Counted from the stretch's first letter, positions 1 to 6,282 are shown. The stretch: 6,282 nt of DNA from Comamonadaceae bacterium (GCA_947463845.1 CANHUM010000103.1:1-6282); one strand, 5' to 3'. Notes: generated by a model not told the origin, from the sequence alone. Numbers and translations: made by a program.

Positions 1-567
1 CACAAGGGCCACCCCGAAGTCGAAGGCACCATGGGCCAGCTCGACAGCGGTATCCACTTGGTCGAGGACGTGGATGACGTGGCCAAGGTTCAACCCGCCC
101 AGACCGAGTTGTTGGCCGTGGTCACGCAGACGACGCTGAGCGTGGACGACGCCGCCGAGATCGTGGCGGCTGTCAAAGCGCGTTTTCCTCAGGTGCGCGA
201 GCCCAAGCAGCAAGACATTTGCTACGCGACCCAAAACCGCCAGGACGCGGTCAAGCTCATGAGCCCGCTGGTGGATGTGGTCATCGTGGTGGGCAGTCCA
301 ACCAGCTCCAACAGTAACCGCTTGCGCGAGCTGGCCGACCGCTTGGGCACGCCGGCTTACATGGTGGACAGCGCGGCTGACTTGCAAGAGTCCTGGTTTG
401 ACGGGGCCCAAAAAGTGGGCTTGACGGCAGGCGCTTCGGCCCCCGATGTGCTTGTGCAAGAGGTGATTGCGCGCCTGAGGACGCTGGGTGCGGTATCGGT
501 ACGCACCCTGGATGGCATCCAGGAGACCATCAAGTTTCCGCTGCCCAAAGGCCTCAAGCTCGATTGA
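1..567 (+). CDS. ispH: IspH, 4-hydroxy-3-methylbut-2-enyl diphosphate reductase (3' part, 5' end outside window)
   Basis: This is the last 188 codons of IspH (LytB), the [4Fe-4S] enzyme that performs the final step of the MEP pathway by reducing HMBPP to IPP and DMAPP in the cytoplasm. The frame is open from base 1, so the ATG at 31 is an internal Met. Visible family signatures are HPEVEGTMGQ at the very start (its His and first Glu correspond to the substrate-binding and proton-relay pair, H124/E126 in E. coli), TQTTLSVDD, the cluster-ligand Cys in DICYATQNRQ (codon 220-222), SSNSNR and TAGASAPD, both of which contact the substrate diphosphate. The C-terminus ends normally, shortly after the VPKEL-like segment (here LPKGLKLD), so nothing suggests a broken gene. 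The missing part should be about 120-135 residues, including the first two cluster cysteines. serS follows 48 bp downstream on the same strand. Confidence 0.97.
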   Translation, partial: HKGHPEVEGTMGQLDSGIHLVEDVDDVAKVQPAQTELLAVVTQTTLSVDDAAEIVAAVKARFPQVREPKQQDICYATQNRQDAVKLMSPLVDVVIVVGSPTSSNSNRLRELADRLGTPAYMVDSAADLQESWFDGAQKVGLTAGASAPDVLVQEVIARLRTLGAVSVRTLDGIQETIKFPLPKGLKLD

Positions 568-573
568 GGCCTG

Positions 574-590
574 CACGCGGTCATCGCGTG
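574..590 (+). other. Small perfect hairpin between ispH and serS
   Basis: A 6-bp perfect inverted repeat (CACGCG, 5-nt loop GTCAT, CGCGTG) starts 6 bases after the ispH stop codon. No T-run follows, so it is not a canonical intrinsic terminator. It may protect the ispH mRNA end, or contribute to Rho-dependent ending. It also covers where a -35 box would lie for the -10-like hexamer at 604-609, so an operator role is possible. Function is unproven and a chance palindrome cannot be excluded. Confidence 0.35.
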
Positions 591-594
591 GTAA

Positions 595-1920
<1,326 letters not shown>

Positions 1921-1923
<3 letters not shown>

Positions 1924-1929
1924 TAGAAT
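1921..1929 (+). promoter_or_regulatory. Candidate extended -10 promoter for tRNA-Ser, overlapping the serS stop codon
   Basis: TGATAGAAT reads as an extended -10 (TG, one base, then TAGAAT, a five-of-six match to TATAAT). Its TGA is the serS stop codon. Transcription would start near 1936, about 22 nt before the mature tRNA 5' end. The -35 region (about 1901-1907) matches poorly, which is common for extended -10 promoters. Read-through from serS remains an alternative or additional source of the tRNA. Confidence 0.4.
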
Positions 1930-1957
1930 CACGGCTTCGATACATCGCACCGAATCC

Positions 1958-2047
<90 letters not shown>

Positions 2048-2051
2048 AGAG

Positions 2052-2088
2052 AAAACCCCGCTTGATCGCCTGATAGCGGGGTTTTTTT
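2052..2088 (+). terminator. Intrinsic terminator after tRNA-Ser
   Basis: CCCCGCT (2056-2062) pairs with AGCGGGG (2075-2081). The stem can be extended inward by ATC/GAT (2065-2067/2072-2074) across a 2-nt bulge, and outward by AAAA/TTTT. A run of seven T (2082-2088) follows directly. This is a textbook Rho-independent terminator that ends the tRNA transcript and any serS read-through. The upstream A-run could make it act weakly on the opposite strand too. Confidence 0.93.
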
Positions 2089-2100
2089 CAGTCCATTCAC

Positions 2101-2128
2101 TTGTGATTTCAGTTGTCCGCTTTATGTT
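2101..2128 (+). promoter_or_regulatory. Weak candidate promoter for the small lipoprotein gene
   Basis: TTGTGA (2101-2106) and TATGTT (2123-2128), 16 bp apart, each match four of six positions of the sigma-70 consensus. The transcript would start near 2135 and leave a leader of about 40 nt before the ATG at 2175. A promoter is expected in 2089-2174 because a strong terminator lies just upstream. The exact boxes are uncertain. Confidence 0.25.
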
Positions 2129-2174
2129 GCCGCTGGATTTTCACTGGCACAGCCTTACAAAGTCATTTCCAACC

Positions 2175-2354
2175 ATGCAACGCCAGATCTTGATTTCCAC
2201 TTTGCTCACACTGCCTTTGTTGCAAGCCTGCACAGTTTTGGCCATTGCGGATGCGGCTGCATCGACGGTCGTTTATGGCGTGAAAACCGCTGTGAACGTG
2301 GTGGACGCGGTGACGCCAGACATCATCAACAAAGACAAAAAGAAAAAGGACTGA
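2175..2354 (+). CDS. Small predicted lipoprotein (59 aa), function unknown
   Basis: A short secreted lipoprotein candidate. Starting at the ATG at 2175, residues 1-18 form a lipoprotein signal peptide (Arg3 in the n-region, a hydrophobic core rich in Leu, then lipobox LQAC). Cys19 is the predicted lipidated residue after signal peptidase II cleavage, and Thr at +2 favours outer-membrane sorting. The roughly 40-residue mature part is Ala/Val-rich (TVVYGVKTAVNVVDAVTPD) and ends in the strongly basic tail KDKKKKD. The frame is also open from a GTG at 2103, but that start would bury the signal peptide behind 24 residues, so 2175 is preferred. There is no clear Shine-Dalgarno sequence. It resembles the many tiny Cys-anchored lipoproteins of proteobacteria, and I cannot name the family with confidence. 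The stop codon lies inside a hairpin shared with the convergent response regulator gene. Confidence 0.72.
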   Translation: MQRQILISTLLTLPLLQACTVLAIADAAASTVVYGVKTAVNVVDAVTPDIINKDKKKKD

Positions 2355-2367
2355 AGTTCAGTCCTTT
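2338..2367 (-). terminator. Intrinsic terminator for the response regulator gene, overlapping the lipoprotein 3' end
   Basis: A perfect 11-bp inverted repeat (AAAGGACTGAA at 2345-2355, TTCAGTCCTTT at 2357-2367) surrounds one central base. Read on the - strand the hairpin is followed by TTTTTCTTTTTG, a good U-tract, 33 bases after the response regulator stop codon. On the + strand only TTT then GG follows, so it should be less efficient for the lipoprotein mRNA. The left arm includes the lipoprotein stop codon (2352-2354). Confidence 0.78.
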
Positions 2368-2399
2368 GGTCTGGCGCGAGTTCCGTGCAAGGGGCCGTG

Positions 2400-3005
2400 T
2401 CAGATGCCCAGCCAACCGTTGGTCCGTGCGAAGTGCAGTGCTTGCGTGCGGCTGTTGACGCCCAAGCGGCGGAAAAGCCGCCAGAAATGCACCTTGACGG
2501 TGTGTTCGCTGATGTTCAACTTTTCGGCAATGTCTCGGTTGGACAAGCCCTGGTCCAGCATCAGGATCAGTTGCTTTTGACGCTTGGACAGTTTGGTCGG
2601 TCCCGCAGGGGTGGCGGCGTCTTCAGCAGCGGCATCTTCTTCACTGACCAACAATCCACGCAAGGCCGCAATGATTTGCGCGGGACTGTTCGATTTTTCA
2701 ATGAACACATCAGCCCCGGCGTCCATGCAGCGTTGTTCAAATTCGCTGGCGCTGGAGCTGGTCACAACTGCCAAAGGCACATTGGGGAATTTGGCCTTCA
2801 GGACCTGAACGCCCGACATGCCCAAAGTGTCGGGCAATTGGAGGTCAAGGCAAAAGAGCTCGGCGGGACCGTTTTTTTCCACCGTGGACTCGACCACGTT
2901 CAACTTGTGGATCGGGATGATCTTCAGGCCGGGCTTGACCCGGTGAACCAACATGGTCAGCGCGTCGCGCATCAGGGGGTGGTCATCAATGACGTAAACA
3001 GTCAT
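2400..3005 (-). CDS. Response regulator transcription factor, NarL/FixJ (LuxR-HTH) type
   Basis: A 201-residue two-component output protein. The receiver domain (about 1-118) shows the acidic pocket Asp7-Asp8 in VIDDHP, the phospho-acceptor Asp54 in CLDLQLPD, the switch Thr82 in AVVTSS and the invariant Lys104 in FIEKS. A linker rich in Ala, Glu and Asp (about 121-137) leads to a LuxR-type helix-turn-helix (about 138-198), with GLSNRDIAEKLNISEHTVKVH as the recognition core. The usual Glu of the LTxRE entry motif is Gln here (LSKRQ). It should bind DNA as a dimer when phosphorylated. No histidine kinase is in view, so partner and targets are unknown. It lies 84 bp after trpS on the same strand behind an AT-rich hairpin, and probably has its own promoter. 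A weak AGAGA precedes the ATG at 3005. Confidence 0.93.
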   Translation of the reverse strand: MTVYVIDDHPLMRDALTMLVHRVKPGLKIIPIHKLNVVESTVEKNGPAELFCLDLQLPDTLGMSGVQVLKAKFPNVPLAVVTSSSASEFEQRCMDAGADVFIEKSNSPAQIIAALRGLLVSEEDAAAEDAATPAGPTKLSKRQKQLILMLDQGLSNRDIAEKLNISEHTVKVHFWRLFRRLGVNSRTQALHFARTNGWLGI

Positions 3006-3047
3006 GTTTTATTCTCTGCGTTAGCCTTAAAGTACAAGAGTATCAGT

Positions 3048-3053
3048 ATTTTA
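3048..3053 (-). promoter_or_regulatory. Candidate -10 element (TAAAAT) for the response regulator gene
   Basis: The interval 3006-3089 is markedly AT-rich compared with its surroundings, as expected for a promoter. Read on the - strand it contains TAAAAT, a five-of-six -10 match, which would start transcription about 35 nt before the ATG. No good -35 hexamer is found at 16-18 bp upstream, so activator dependence or a different box is possible. Confidence 0.3.
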
Positions 3054-3067
3054 GGATTTAAGCCATA

Positions 3068-3091
3068 GATTTTGTTGAAAACAACAAAATC
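3068..3091 (-). other. Perfect AT-rich 10-bp hairpin overlapping the trpS stop codon
   Basis: GATTTTGTTG (3068-3077) and CAACAAAATC (3082-3091) are exact inverted repeats around a 4-base loop (AAAA on +, TTTT in the trpS mRNA). The arm nearest trpS covers two bases of its stop codon (3090-3092). The stem is mostly A-T, and no T-run follows on the - strand (the next bases are TATGGC), so it is an atypical terminator. It could be a weak terminator, an mRNA 3'-end stabiliser, or an operator dyad in front of the response regulator gene. Confidence 0.6.
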
Positions 3092-4409
3092 AGTTTTCTT
3101 GACCTTGACGGGCTTCTTGCAAGAGCTGCAAGTTCGAGACGGCCGATTGGCGGGCGGACGTTGTCAAGGTCTCGAGTGAGGGTTCCAGCGCCTTCAGTGC
3201 TTGCGCGCCCTCGGTCTGGAGACGCGCAATGGCCTGTCCTGCCTCCTTGGGTGAGGCGAAGCCGAGACTTTGCAGCAGGATCTGTCCTTTGGCGTCGACC
3301 ATTTTGAAATAAAACTGGCCATTGCTTTCGCGGTATTGCTTGAAGCTGGGCAGGGCGGTTTTGGCTTCTTTGGCCACCGGCGCTGCGCTGCCCGATGACA
3401 AGTTGCGCAAGCCCACGGCATGGCGCAATTCGCGCATGAAGGGCGTGGCCAGTTGGCGGGCTTTGTCGGCACCGGCCAACAATATTTGGTCCATCTTCGC
3501 CGGGTTGCTGACCAGCGCTTGGTAGTGCTCGCGCATGGGCGCGATTTCGCGGTCGATGCGCTCAAACAGCATTTGCTTGGCGTCGCCCCAGCCAATGCCT
3601 TCGGCATAGGCGCGGGCCATGGCGGCCGTCTCTTCGGCGCTGGCAAAGGCCTGGTAAATCTGGAACAGTGCTGAGCCTTCGGTGGCCTTGGGCTCGCCAG
3701 GCGCTTTGGAGTCGGTCACGATGCCTGCGATCTGCTTGCGCATCTGCGCCGCCGGGGCAAACAGCGGGATGGTGTTGTCGTAGCTTTTGCTCATCTTGCG
3801 GCCATCCAGGCCTGGGAGCAGTGCCACCGATTCTTCGATCACGGCTTCAGGCAGCACAAAGTGTTCGTCATACAAATGGTTGAAGCTGGATGCCATGTCG
3901 CGCGCCATTTCGATGTGCTGGATCTGGTCGCGACCCACGGGCACCTTGTGCGCCTTGAACATCAAAATGTCGGCACCCATGAGTACCGGGTACATGAACA
4001 AACCTGCCGACACATCGCTGTCCGGGTCGTGCCCTGCAGCATTGTTTTTGTCAACGGCGGCCTTGTAGGCATGGGCCCGGTTGAGCACGCCCTTGCCGGT
4101 CACGCAGGTCAGGAGCCAGGTGAGCTCGGGGATTTCGGGGATGTCCGACTGGCGATAAAAAGTGACTTTGTCTGGATCCAGGCCCGAGGCGATCCAGCTG
4201 GCCGCGATTTCGAGCGTGGAGCGCTGGATGCGGGCGGGTTCGTCGCACTTGATGAGCGCGTGGTAGTCGGCCAGAAAGTAAAAACCGTCGGTTTGGGTGT
4301 CGCGGCTGGCGTGCACTGTGGGTCGGATCGCGCCCACATAGTTGCCCAGATGGGGGGTGCCGGTGGTGGTGATGCCGGTGAGAACGCGTGTGCGGGTGTT
4401 GGAGTTCAT
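3090..4409 (-). CDS. trpS: Tryptophanyl-tRNA synthetase with C-terminal DUF1508/YegP-like extension
   Basis: A 439-residue class I synthetase that charges tRNA-Trp with tryptophan. The Rossmann core has the HIGH-equivalent TPHLGN (18-23), the substrate-site segment PVGRDQIQHIE (157-167) and the KMSKS loop (205-209, GRKMSKSYDN). It carries the longer insert form seen in many proteobacteria (about 108-135, KAAVDKNNAAGHDPD) rather than the compact E. coli/Bacillus type of about 330 residues. The catalytic and anticodon-binding parts end near 337. After an Ala/Lys-rich linker, residues about 354-402 (FKQYRESNGQFYFKM, then LLQSLGFASP and a Gly-containing helix) resemble a single DUF1508/YegP repeat, followed by a helical tail. 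The gene follows the site-2 protease by 29 bp. No Shine-Dalgarno sequence precedes the ATG, and the spacer is pyrimidine-rich on the mRNA. No trp leader or T-box is seen. Confidence 0.97.
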   Translation of the reverse strand: MNSNTRTRVLTGITTTGTPHLGNYVGAIRPTVHASRDTQTDGFYFLADYHALIKCDEPARIQRSTLEIAASWIASGLDPDKVTFYRQSDIPEIPELTWLLTCVTGKGVLNRAHAYKAAVDKNNAAGHDPDSDVSAGLFMYPVLMGADILMFKAHKVPVGRDQIQHIEMARDMASSFNHLYDEHFVLPEAVIEESVALLPGLDGRKMSKSYDNTIPLFAPAAQMRKQIAGIVTDSKAPGEPKATEGSALFQIYQAFASAEETAAMARAYAEGIGWGDAKQMLFERIDREIAPMREHYQALVSNPAKMDQILLAGADKARQLATPFMRELRHAVGLRNLSSGSAAPVAKEAKTALPSFKQYRESNGQFYFKMVDAKGQILLQSLGFASPKEAGQAIARLQTEGAQALKALEPSLETLTTSARQSAVSNLQLLQEARQGQEN

Positions 4410-4438
4410 GAGAAAACAGGCAAACGGTGAAAATGAAA

Positions 4439-5101
4439 TCAGCGCAACAAGGCTGCCAGCGGGCTGAGGGTGAGTTTGAGCAGATCAAAAGTCGCGCCCA
4501 TCAGGGGCTGCATCCACCAGGCGCTGATGAGACCCGTGAGGACCAGAGCCATCACGATGAAAAAGCCCCAAGGCTCGACGCGCGACACCAGCACCGCCTG
4601 CCGCCAGGGCAGCAGGCCGACCAGGATGCGCCCGCCGTCCAGCGGTGGCAGCGGGAATAAATTGAAGGCGAACATGACCACGTTGGTCAACATGCCAGCC
4701 TTGCACATCTCGATGAAAAAGCGCTCGGTCACGCCGCTGCCCGTGAGCAGGTAAAACAGCACACCCCACAGCAAAGCCTGAAACAGGTTCGCCCCTGGTC
4801 CGGCCAAGGCGACCCAGACCATGTCGCGCTTGGGGTGGCGCAGCCGGTCAAAACGCACCGGTACCGGTTTGGCATAGCCAAACAAAAAGGCACCGCTGGT
4901 GCTGAAGTACAGCAGCAGCGGCAGCAAGATGGTGCCCACCAGGTCAATGTGCGGGATGGGGTTGAGGGTGACGCGGCCCAGCACGGATGCGGTGTTGTCA
5001 CCCAGGCGCAGCGCAGCGTAGCCGTGGGCGGCCTCGTGCAAGGTGATCGCAAAGATCACCGGCAGGGCGTAAATCAAAACGGTTTGGATCAGGTCGGTCA
5101 T
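4439..5101 (-). CDS. Site-2 protease family (M50) intramembrane zinc metalloprotease
   Basis: A 220-residue polytopic membrane protein of the compact M50 type without PDZ or CBS domains. Counting from the GTG at 5107, the zinc motif HEAAH is at residues 24-28 inside the first membrane segment, and the third ligand Asp157 is in NLFPLPPLDGGR (149-160). FGYAKPVPV (76-84) and ALAGPGAN (100-107) are further family signatures. Several hydrophobic segments (about 8-28, 55-75, 95-122, 138-152, 178-195) fit a multi-pass fold. The substrate is unknown; relatives cut transmembrane proteins. I chose the ATG at 5101 because AGGGTGA lies just upstream at good spacing. The GTG at 5107 adds two residues and has no such site. 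The gene is followed closely by trpS, a likely operon, and is preceded on the same strand by the amidohydrolase remnant 95 bp away. Confidence 0.92.
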   Translation of the reverse strand: MTDLIQTVLIYALPVIFAITLHEAAHGYAALRLGDNTASVLGRVTLNPIPHIDLVGTILLPLLLYFSTSGAFLFGYAKPVPVRFDRLRHPKRDMVWVALAGPGANLFQALLWGVLFYLLTGSGVTERFFIEMCKAGMLTNVVMFAFNLFPLPPLDGGRILVGLLPWRQAVLVSRVEPWGFFIVMALVLTGLISAWWMQPLMGATFDLLKLTLSPLAALLR

Positions 5102-5113
5102 GTTCACCCTGCC

Positions 5114-5122
5114 ATTGTCTCA
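5114..5122 (-). promoter_or_regulatory. Candidate extended -10 promoter for site-2 protease and trpS
   Basis: Read on the - strand, TGAGACAAT forms an extended -10 (TG, one base, GACAAT, four of six to consensus). Transcription would start near 5107, giving a leader of only a few bases before the ATG at 5101, or a leaderless mRNA from the GTG at 5107. No good -35 is present. It would let the protease-trpS pair be expressed despite the broken gene upstream. Confidence 0.35.
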
Positions 5123-5172
5123 GACCTGTCTGTCTGCTGGCCGGGACCGGCGTCCACCGGCTCAGGGGGCAG

Positions 5173-5193
5173 GGTCAGCTGCCGTGCATGACC
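5173..5193 (-). other. Hairpin just after the amidohydrolase remnant
   Basis: GGTCAGC (5173-5179) pairs with GC plus TGACC (5186-5187 and 5189-5193) with a single bulged A. It starts 4 bases after the remnant's stop codon in the - direction. No U-tract follows. A second GC-rich hairpin (GCCGG/CCGGC with an inner GAC/GTC) lies at 5140-5161. Either could mark the original 3' end of the amidohydrolase transcript. The evidence is weak. Confidence 0.3.
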
Positions 5194-5196
5194 TGC

Positions 5197-5530
5197 TCAC
5201 GCTTGGGCCGGCAAAAACCGCTGCACCAGCAGCGCCCAGTAAGCTGAACCGATGGCCACGTTGTCGTCGTTGAAGTCATAACCCGGGTTGTGCACCATGC
5301 AGGCGCCATGACCGCCGCTTTCGGCGTCACCGTTGCCGATCAGCAGGTAGCAGCCCGGCACCTGTTCCAGGAAAAAGGCGAAGTCCTCGCTCCCTGTCAA
5401 CGCCTTGCCTTGGCGGGTCAAGCGATCTGGGCCCAGCAGTTCTTCGGCCACATCACGGGCGAAATCGGTCTCGTGCGGGCGGTTGACCAGCACGGGGTAG
5501 CCGCGCTGGTAGTCCACATGGGCCCGAACG
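5197..5530 (-). pseudogene. Truncated M20-family amidohydrolase (C-terminal part of a hippurate hydrolase-like enzyme)
   Basis: About 110 C-terminal residues of an M20 metal-dependent amidohydrolase (the hippurate/N-acyl-amino-acid hydrolase group, usually close to 390-400 residues). Recognisable blocks are VDYQRGYPVLVN, LTGSEDFAFFLE (GSEDF at 5380-5394), GCYLLIGNGD and CMVHNPGYDFND, whose His (codon 5290-5292) is the usual late metal ligand. The normal C-terminus and stop are present. Upstream of about 5530 the frame stays open to an ATG at 5694, but the translation there loses all M20 character and is the antisense of a permease fragment. The nucleophile-side catalytic Asp/Glu and the first metal ligands, which lie in the N-terminal two thirds, are absent, so the remnant cannot be an active enzyme. 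The exact breakpoint is uncertain by about 15 bases. Confidence 0.8.
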
Positions 5531-5778
5531 CCGTGGCTTTGGGCCTGACGGTCATTGCGGTGGCAGCAGCCACCGTGCTGCTGGGCATGGCCTGGGAGGG
5601 GCGCTTGTCCAGCGGCTGGCTCTGGCAGCGCTGGGCGGTGCTGATCGCCGTGGCGCTGACCGGTGTGTGGCTGGGACACCGCATGGCGCACCACGTGTCT
5701 GTGGCGCGTTTGCGCCAGATGATCTGCGTCTTGCTGGTGCTCAGCGGTGTGATGCTGGCGCTGGGGGCCTTGCGCTGA
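5530..5778 (+). pseudogene. Truncated TauE/SafE-type permease (C-terminal part)
   Basis: About 80 C-terminal residues of a membrane permease resembling the sulfite exporter TauE/SafE family (full length about 250 residues). Two or three hydrophobic segments are visible: LGLTVIAVAAATVLLGM, WAVLIAVALTGVWLGHRM and MICVLLVLSGVMLALGAL. The block GVWLGHRMAHHVSVARLRQ followed by a hydrophobic helix is the typical TauE C-terminal signature (small-residue-rich helix, GxRxxxxxS, LRQ, LSGV). A normal stop is at 5776-5778. The frame is open back to an ATG at 5290, but 5290 to about 5525 is antisense to the amidohydrolase remnant and shows no permease character. The N-terminal membrane repeat is missing, so transport function is not expected. 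The family call is by eye. The guaC stop codon lies 9 bp beyond, convergently. Confidence 0.72.
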
Positions 5779-5787
5779 ACCCTTGGA

Positions 5788-6282
5788 TCACATCAACAGG
5801 TGTTCGCCCGCGTTGTCGCCGCCCAGGATCACGTAGTTCACCTTGCGGATGTCCATCAGCTTCTTGCCACCGGCGTAGCTGATCGAGCTTTGCACGTCTT
5901 GCTCCATCTCAATCAGCGTGTTGGCCAGCTTGCCCTTGATCGGCTCCAGAATGCGCTTGCCTTCCACGTGCTTGTACTCGCCTTTGTTGAAATCGGACGC
6001 CGAGCCGTAGTACTCCTTGAACAGCTCGCCATCGACTTCCACCGTCTTGCCAGGTGACTCTTCATGGCCGGCAAACAGCGAGCCGATCATGACCATGCTC
6101 GCGCCAAAGCGGATGCTCTTGGCAATGTCGCCGTGGCTGCGGATGCCGCCGTCGGCAATGATGGGCTTGGTGGCCACGCGGGCGCACCACTTGAGCGCTG
6201 AGAGCTGCCAGCCGCCAGTGCCAAAGCCGGTTTTCAGCTTGGTGATGCACACCTTGCCGGGGCCGATGCCCACTTTGGTGGC
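5788..6282 (-). CDS. guaC: GMP reductase (C-terminal half, 5' part outside window)
   Basis: The last 164 codons of an IMPDH/GMP-reductase family TIM barrel. The segment [11 protein letters not shown], with the catalytic Cys (codon 6247-6249), followed by [10 protein letters not shown], is characteristic of the GuaC form found in Bacillus and relatives rather than IMP dehydrogenase, as are [17 protein letters not shown] and [15 protein letters not shown]. The enzyme converts GMP to IMP and ammonia with NADPH, returning guanine nucleotides to the adenine branch. [19 protein letters not shown] is the phosphate-binding region. The frame is open to the window edge, so the GTG at 6271-6273 is an internal Val codon. 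Full length should be about 325 residues. No CBS domain is seen in this part. The C-terminus is intact, and the gene converges on the permease remnant with a 9-bp gap and no obvious terminator. Confidence 0.94.
   Translation of the reverse strand, partial: ATKVGIGPGKVCITKLKTGFGTGGWQLSALKWCARVATKPIIADGGIRSHGDIAKSIRFGASMVMIGSLFAGHEESPGKTVEVDGELFKEYYGSASDFNKGEYKHVEGKRILEPIKGKLANTLIEMEQDVQSSISYAGGKKLMDIRKVNYVILGGDNAGEHLLM

Noticed and set aside
2103..2174. GTG start at 2103 giving an 83-residue form of the lipoprotein
   Set aside because: It would place 24 extra residues before the signal peptide and overlap the candidate promoter; the ATG at 2175 gives a proper lipoprotein leader.
2385..3068. 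+ strand open frame of 227 codons opposite the response regulator
   Set aside because: The - strand reading has a full set of receiver and HTH motifs, while the + reading has none.
3861..4430. + strand open frame of 189 codons opposite trpS
   Set aside because: Antisense to the catalytic core of TrpRS, with no domain character of its own.
4410..4438. Trp leader peptide, T-box or riboswitch before trpS
   Set aside because: The spacer is only 29 bases, with no Trp codons in a leader frame and no room for a structured aptamer.
5197..5694. A single intact 165-residue hydrolase gene
   Set aside because: Its first 50 or so residues (His/Gln/Pro-rich) are the antisense of the permease helices and match nothing in M20 enzymes.
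5290..5778. A single intact 162-residue membrane gene
   Set aside because: Its first half is antisense to clear M20 motifs; only the part after about 5530 resembles a permease.

Overview
The window looks like a chromosomal segment from a betaproteobacterium of the Burkholderiales, most likely Comamonadaceae (Limnohabitans/Rhodoferax/Hydrogenophaga-like). This is judged from protein similarity by eye, the fairly GC-rich coding sequence, and the order ispH, serS, tRNA-Ser and site-2 protease, trpS. No database was searched. Most of the window is housekeeping. I see no CRISPR array, transposase, phage gene or defence system.

Left third, + strand (1-2088): the C-terminal part of ispH (isoprenoid biosynthesis), then a complete serS (seryl-tRNA synthetase), then a complete tRNA-Ser with anticodon CGA, closed by a strong intrinsic terminator. 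Synthetase and substrate tRNA are therefore neighbours. The likely tRNA promoter (extended -10) uses the serS stop codon. serS itself has a -10-like hexamer 6 nt before its ATG and no ribosome binding site, which suggests a leaderless mRNA.

Middle (2089-3089): a 59-residue predicted lipoprotein on the + strand faces a NarL/FixJ-type response regulator on the - strand. The hairpin between them overlaps the lipoprotein stop codon, and its T-tract (read on the - strand) is the same DNA that encodes the lipoprotein's Lys-rich tail.

Right-centre, - strand (3090-5107): a site-2 protease (M50) gene followed 29 bp later by trpS, probably an operon. The TrpRS has a C-terminal DUF1508/YegP-like extension. 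An AT-rich perfect 10-bp hairpin overlaps the trpS stop codon, and the response regulator gene follows in the same direction.

Right end (5108-6282): a clear rearrangement scar. The C-terminal third of an M20 amidohydrolase (- strand) and the C-terminal third of a TauE/SafE-type permease (+ strand) abut head-to-head near 5530, and both lack their N-terminal parts and promoters. The simplest explanation is one deletion that removed the 5' halves of a divergent gene pair. Beyond it, on the - strand, is the C-terminal half of a GMP reductase (guaC) that runs off the window. This scar is the most unusual thing here. No wholly new system is evident.
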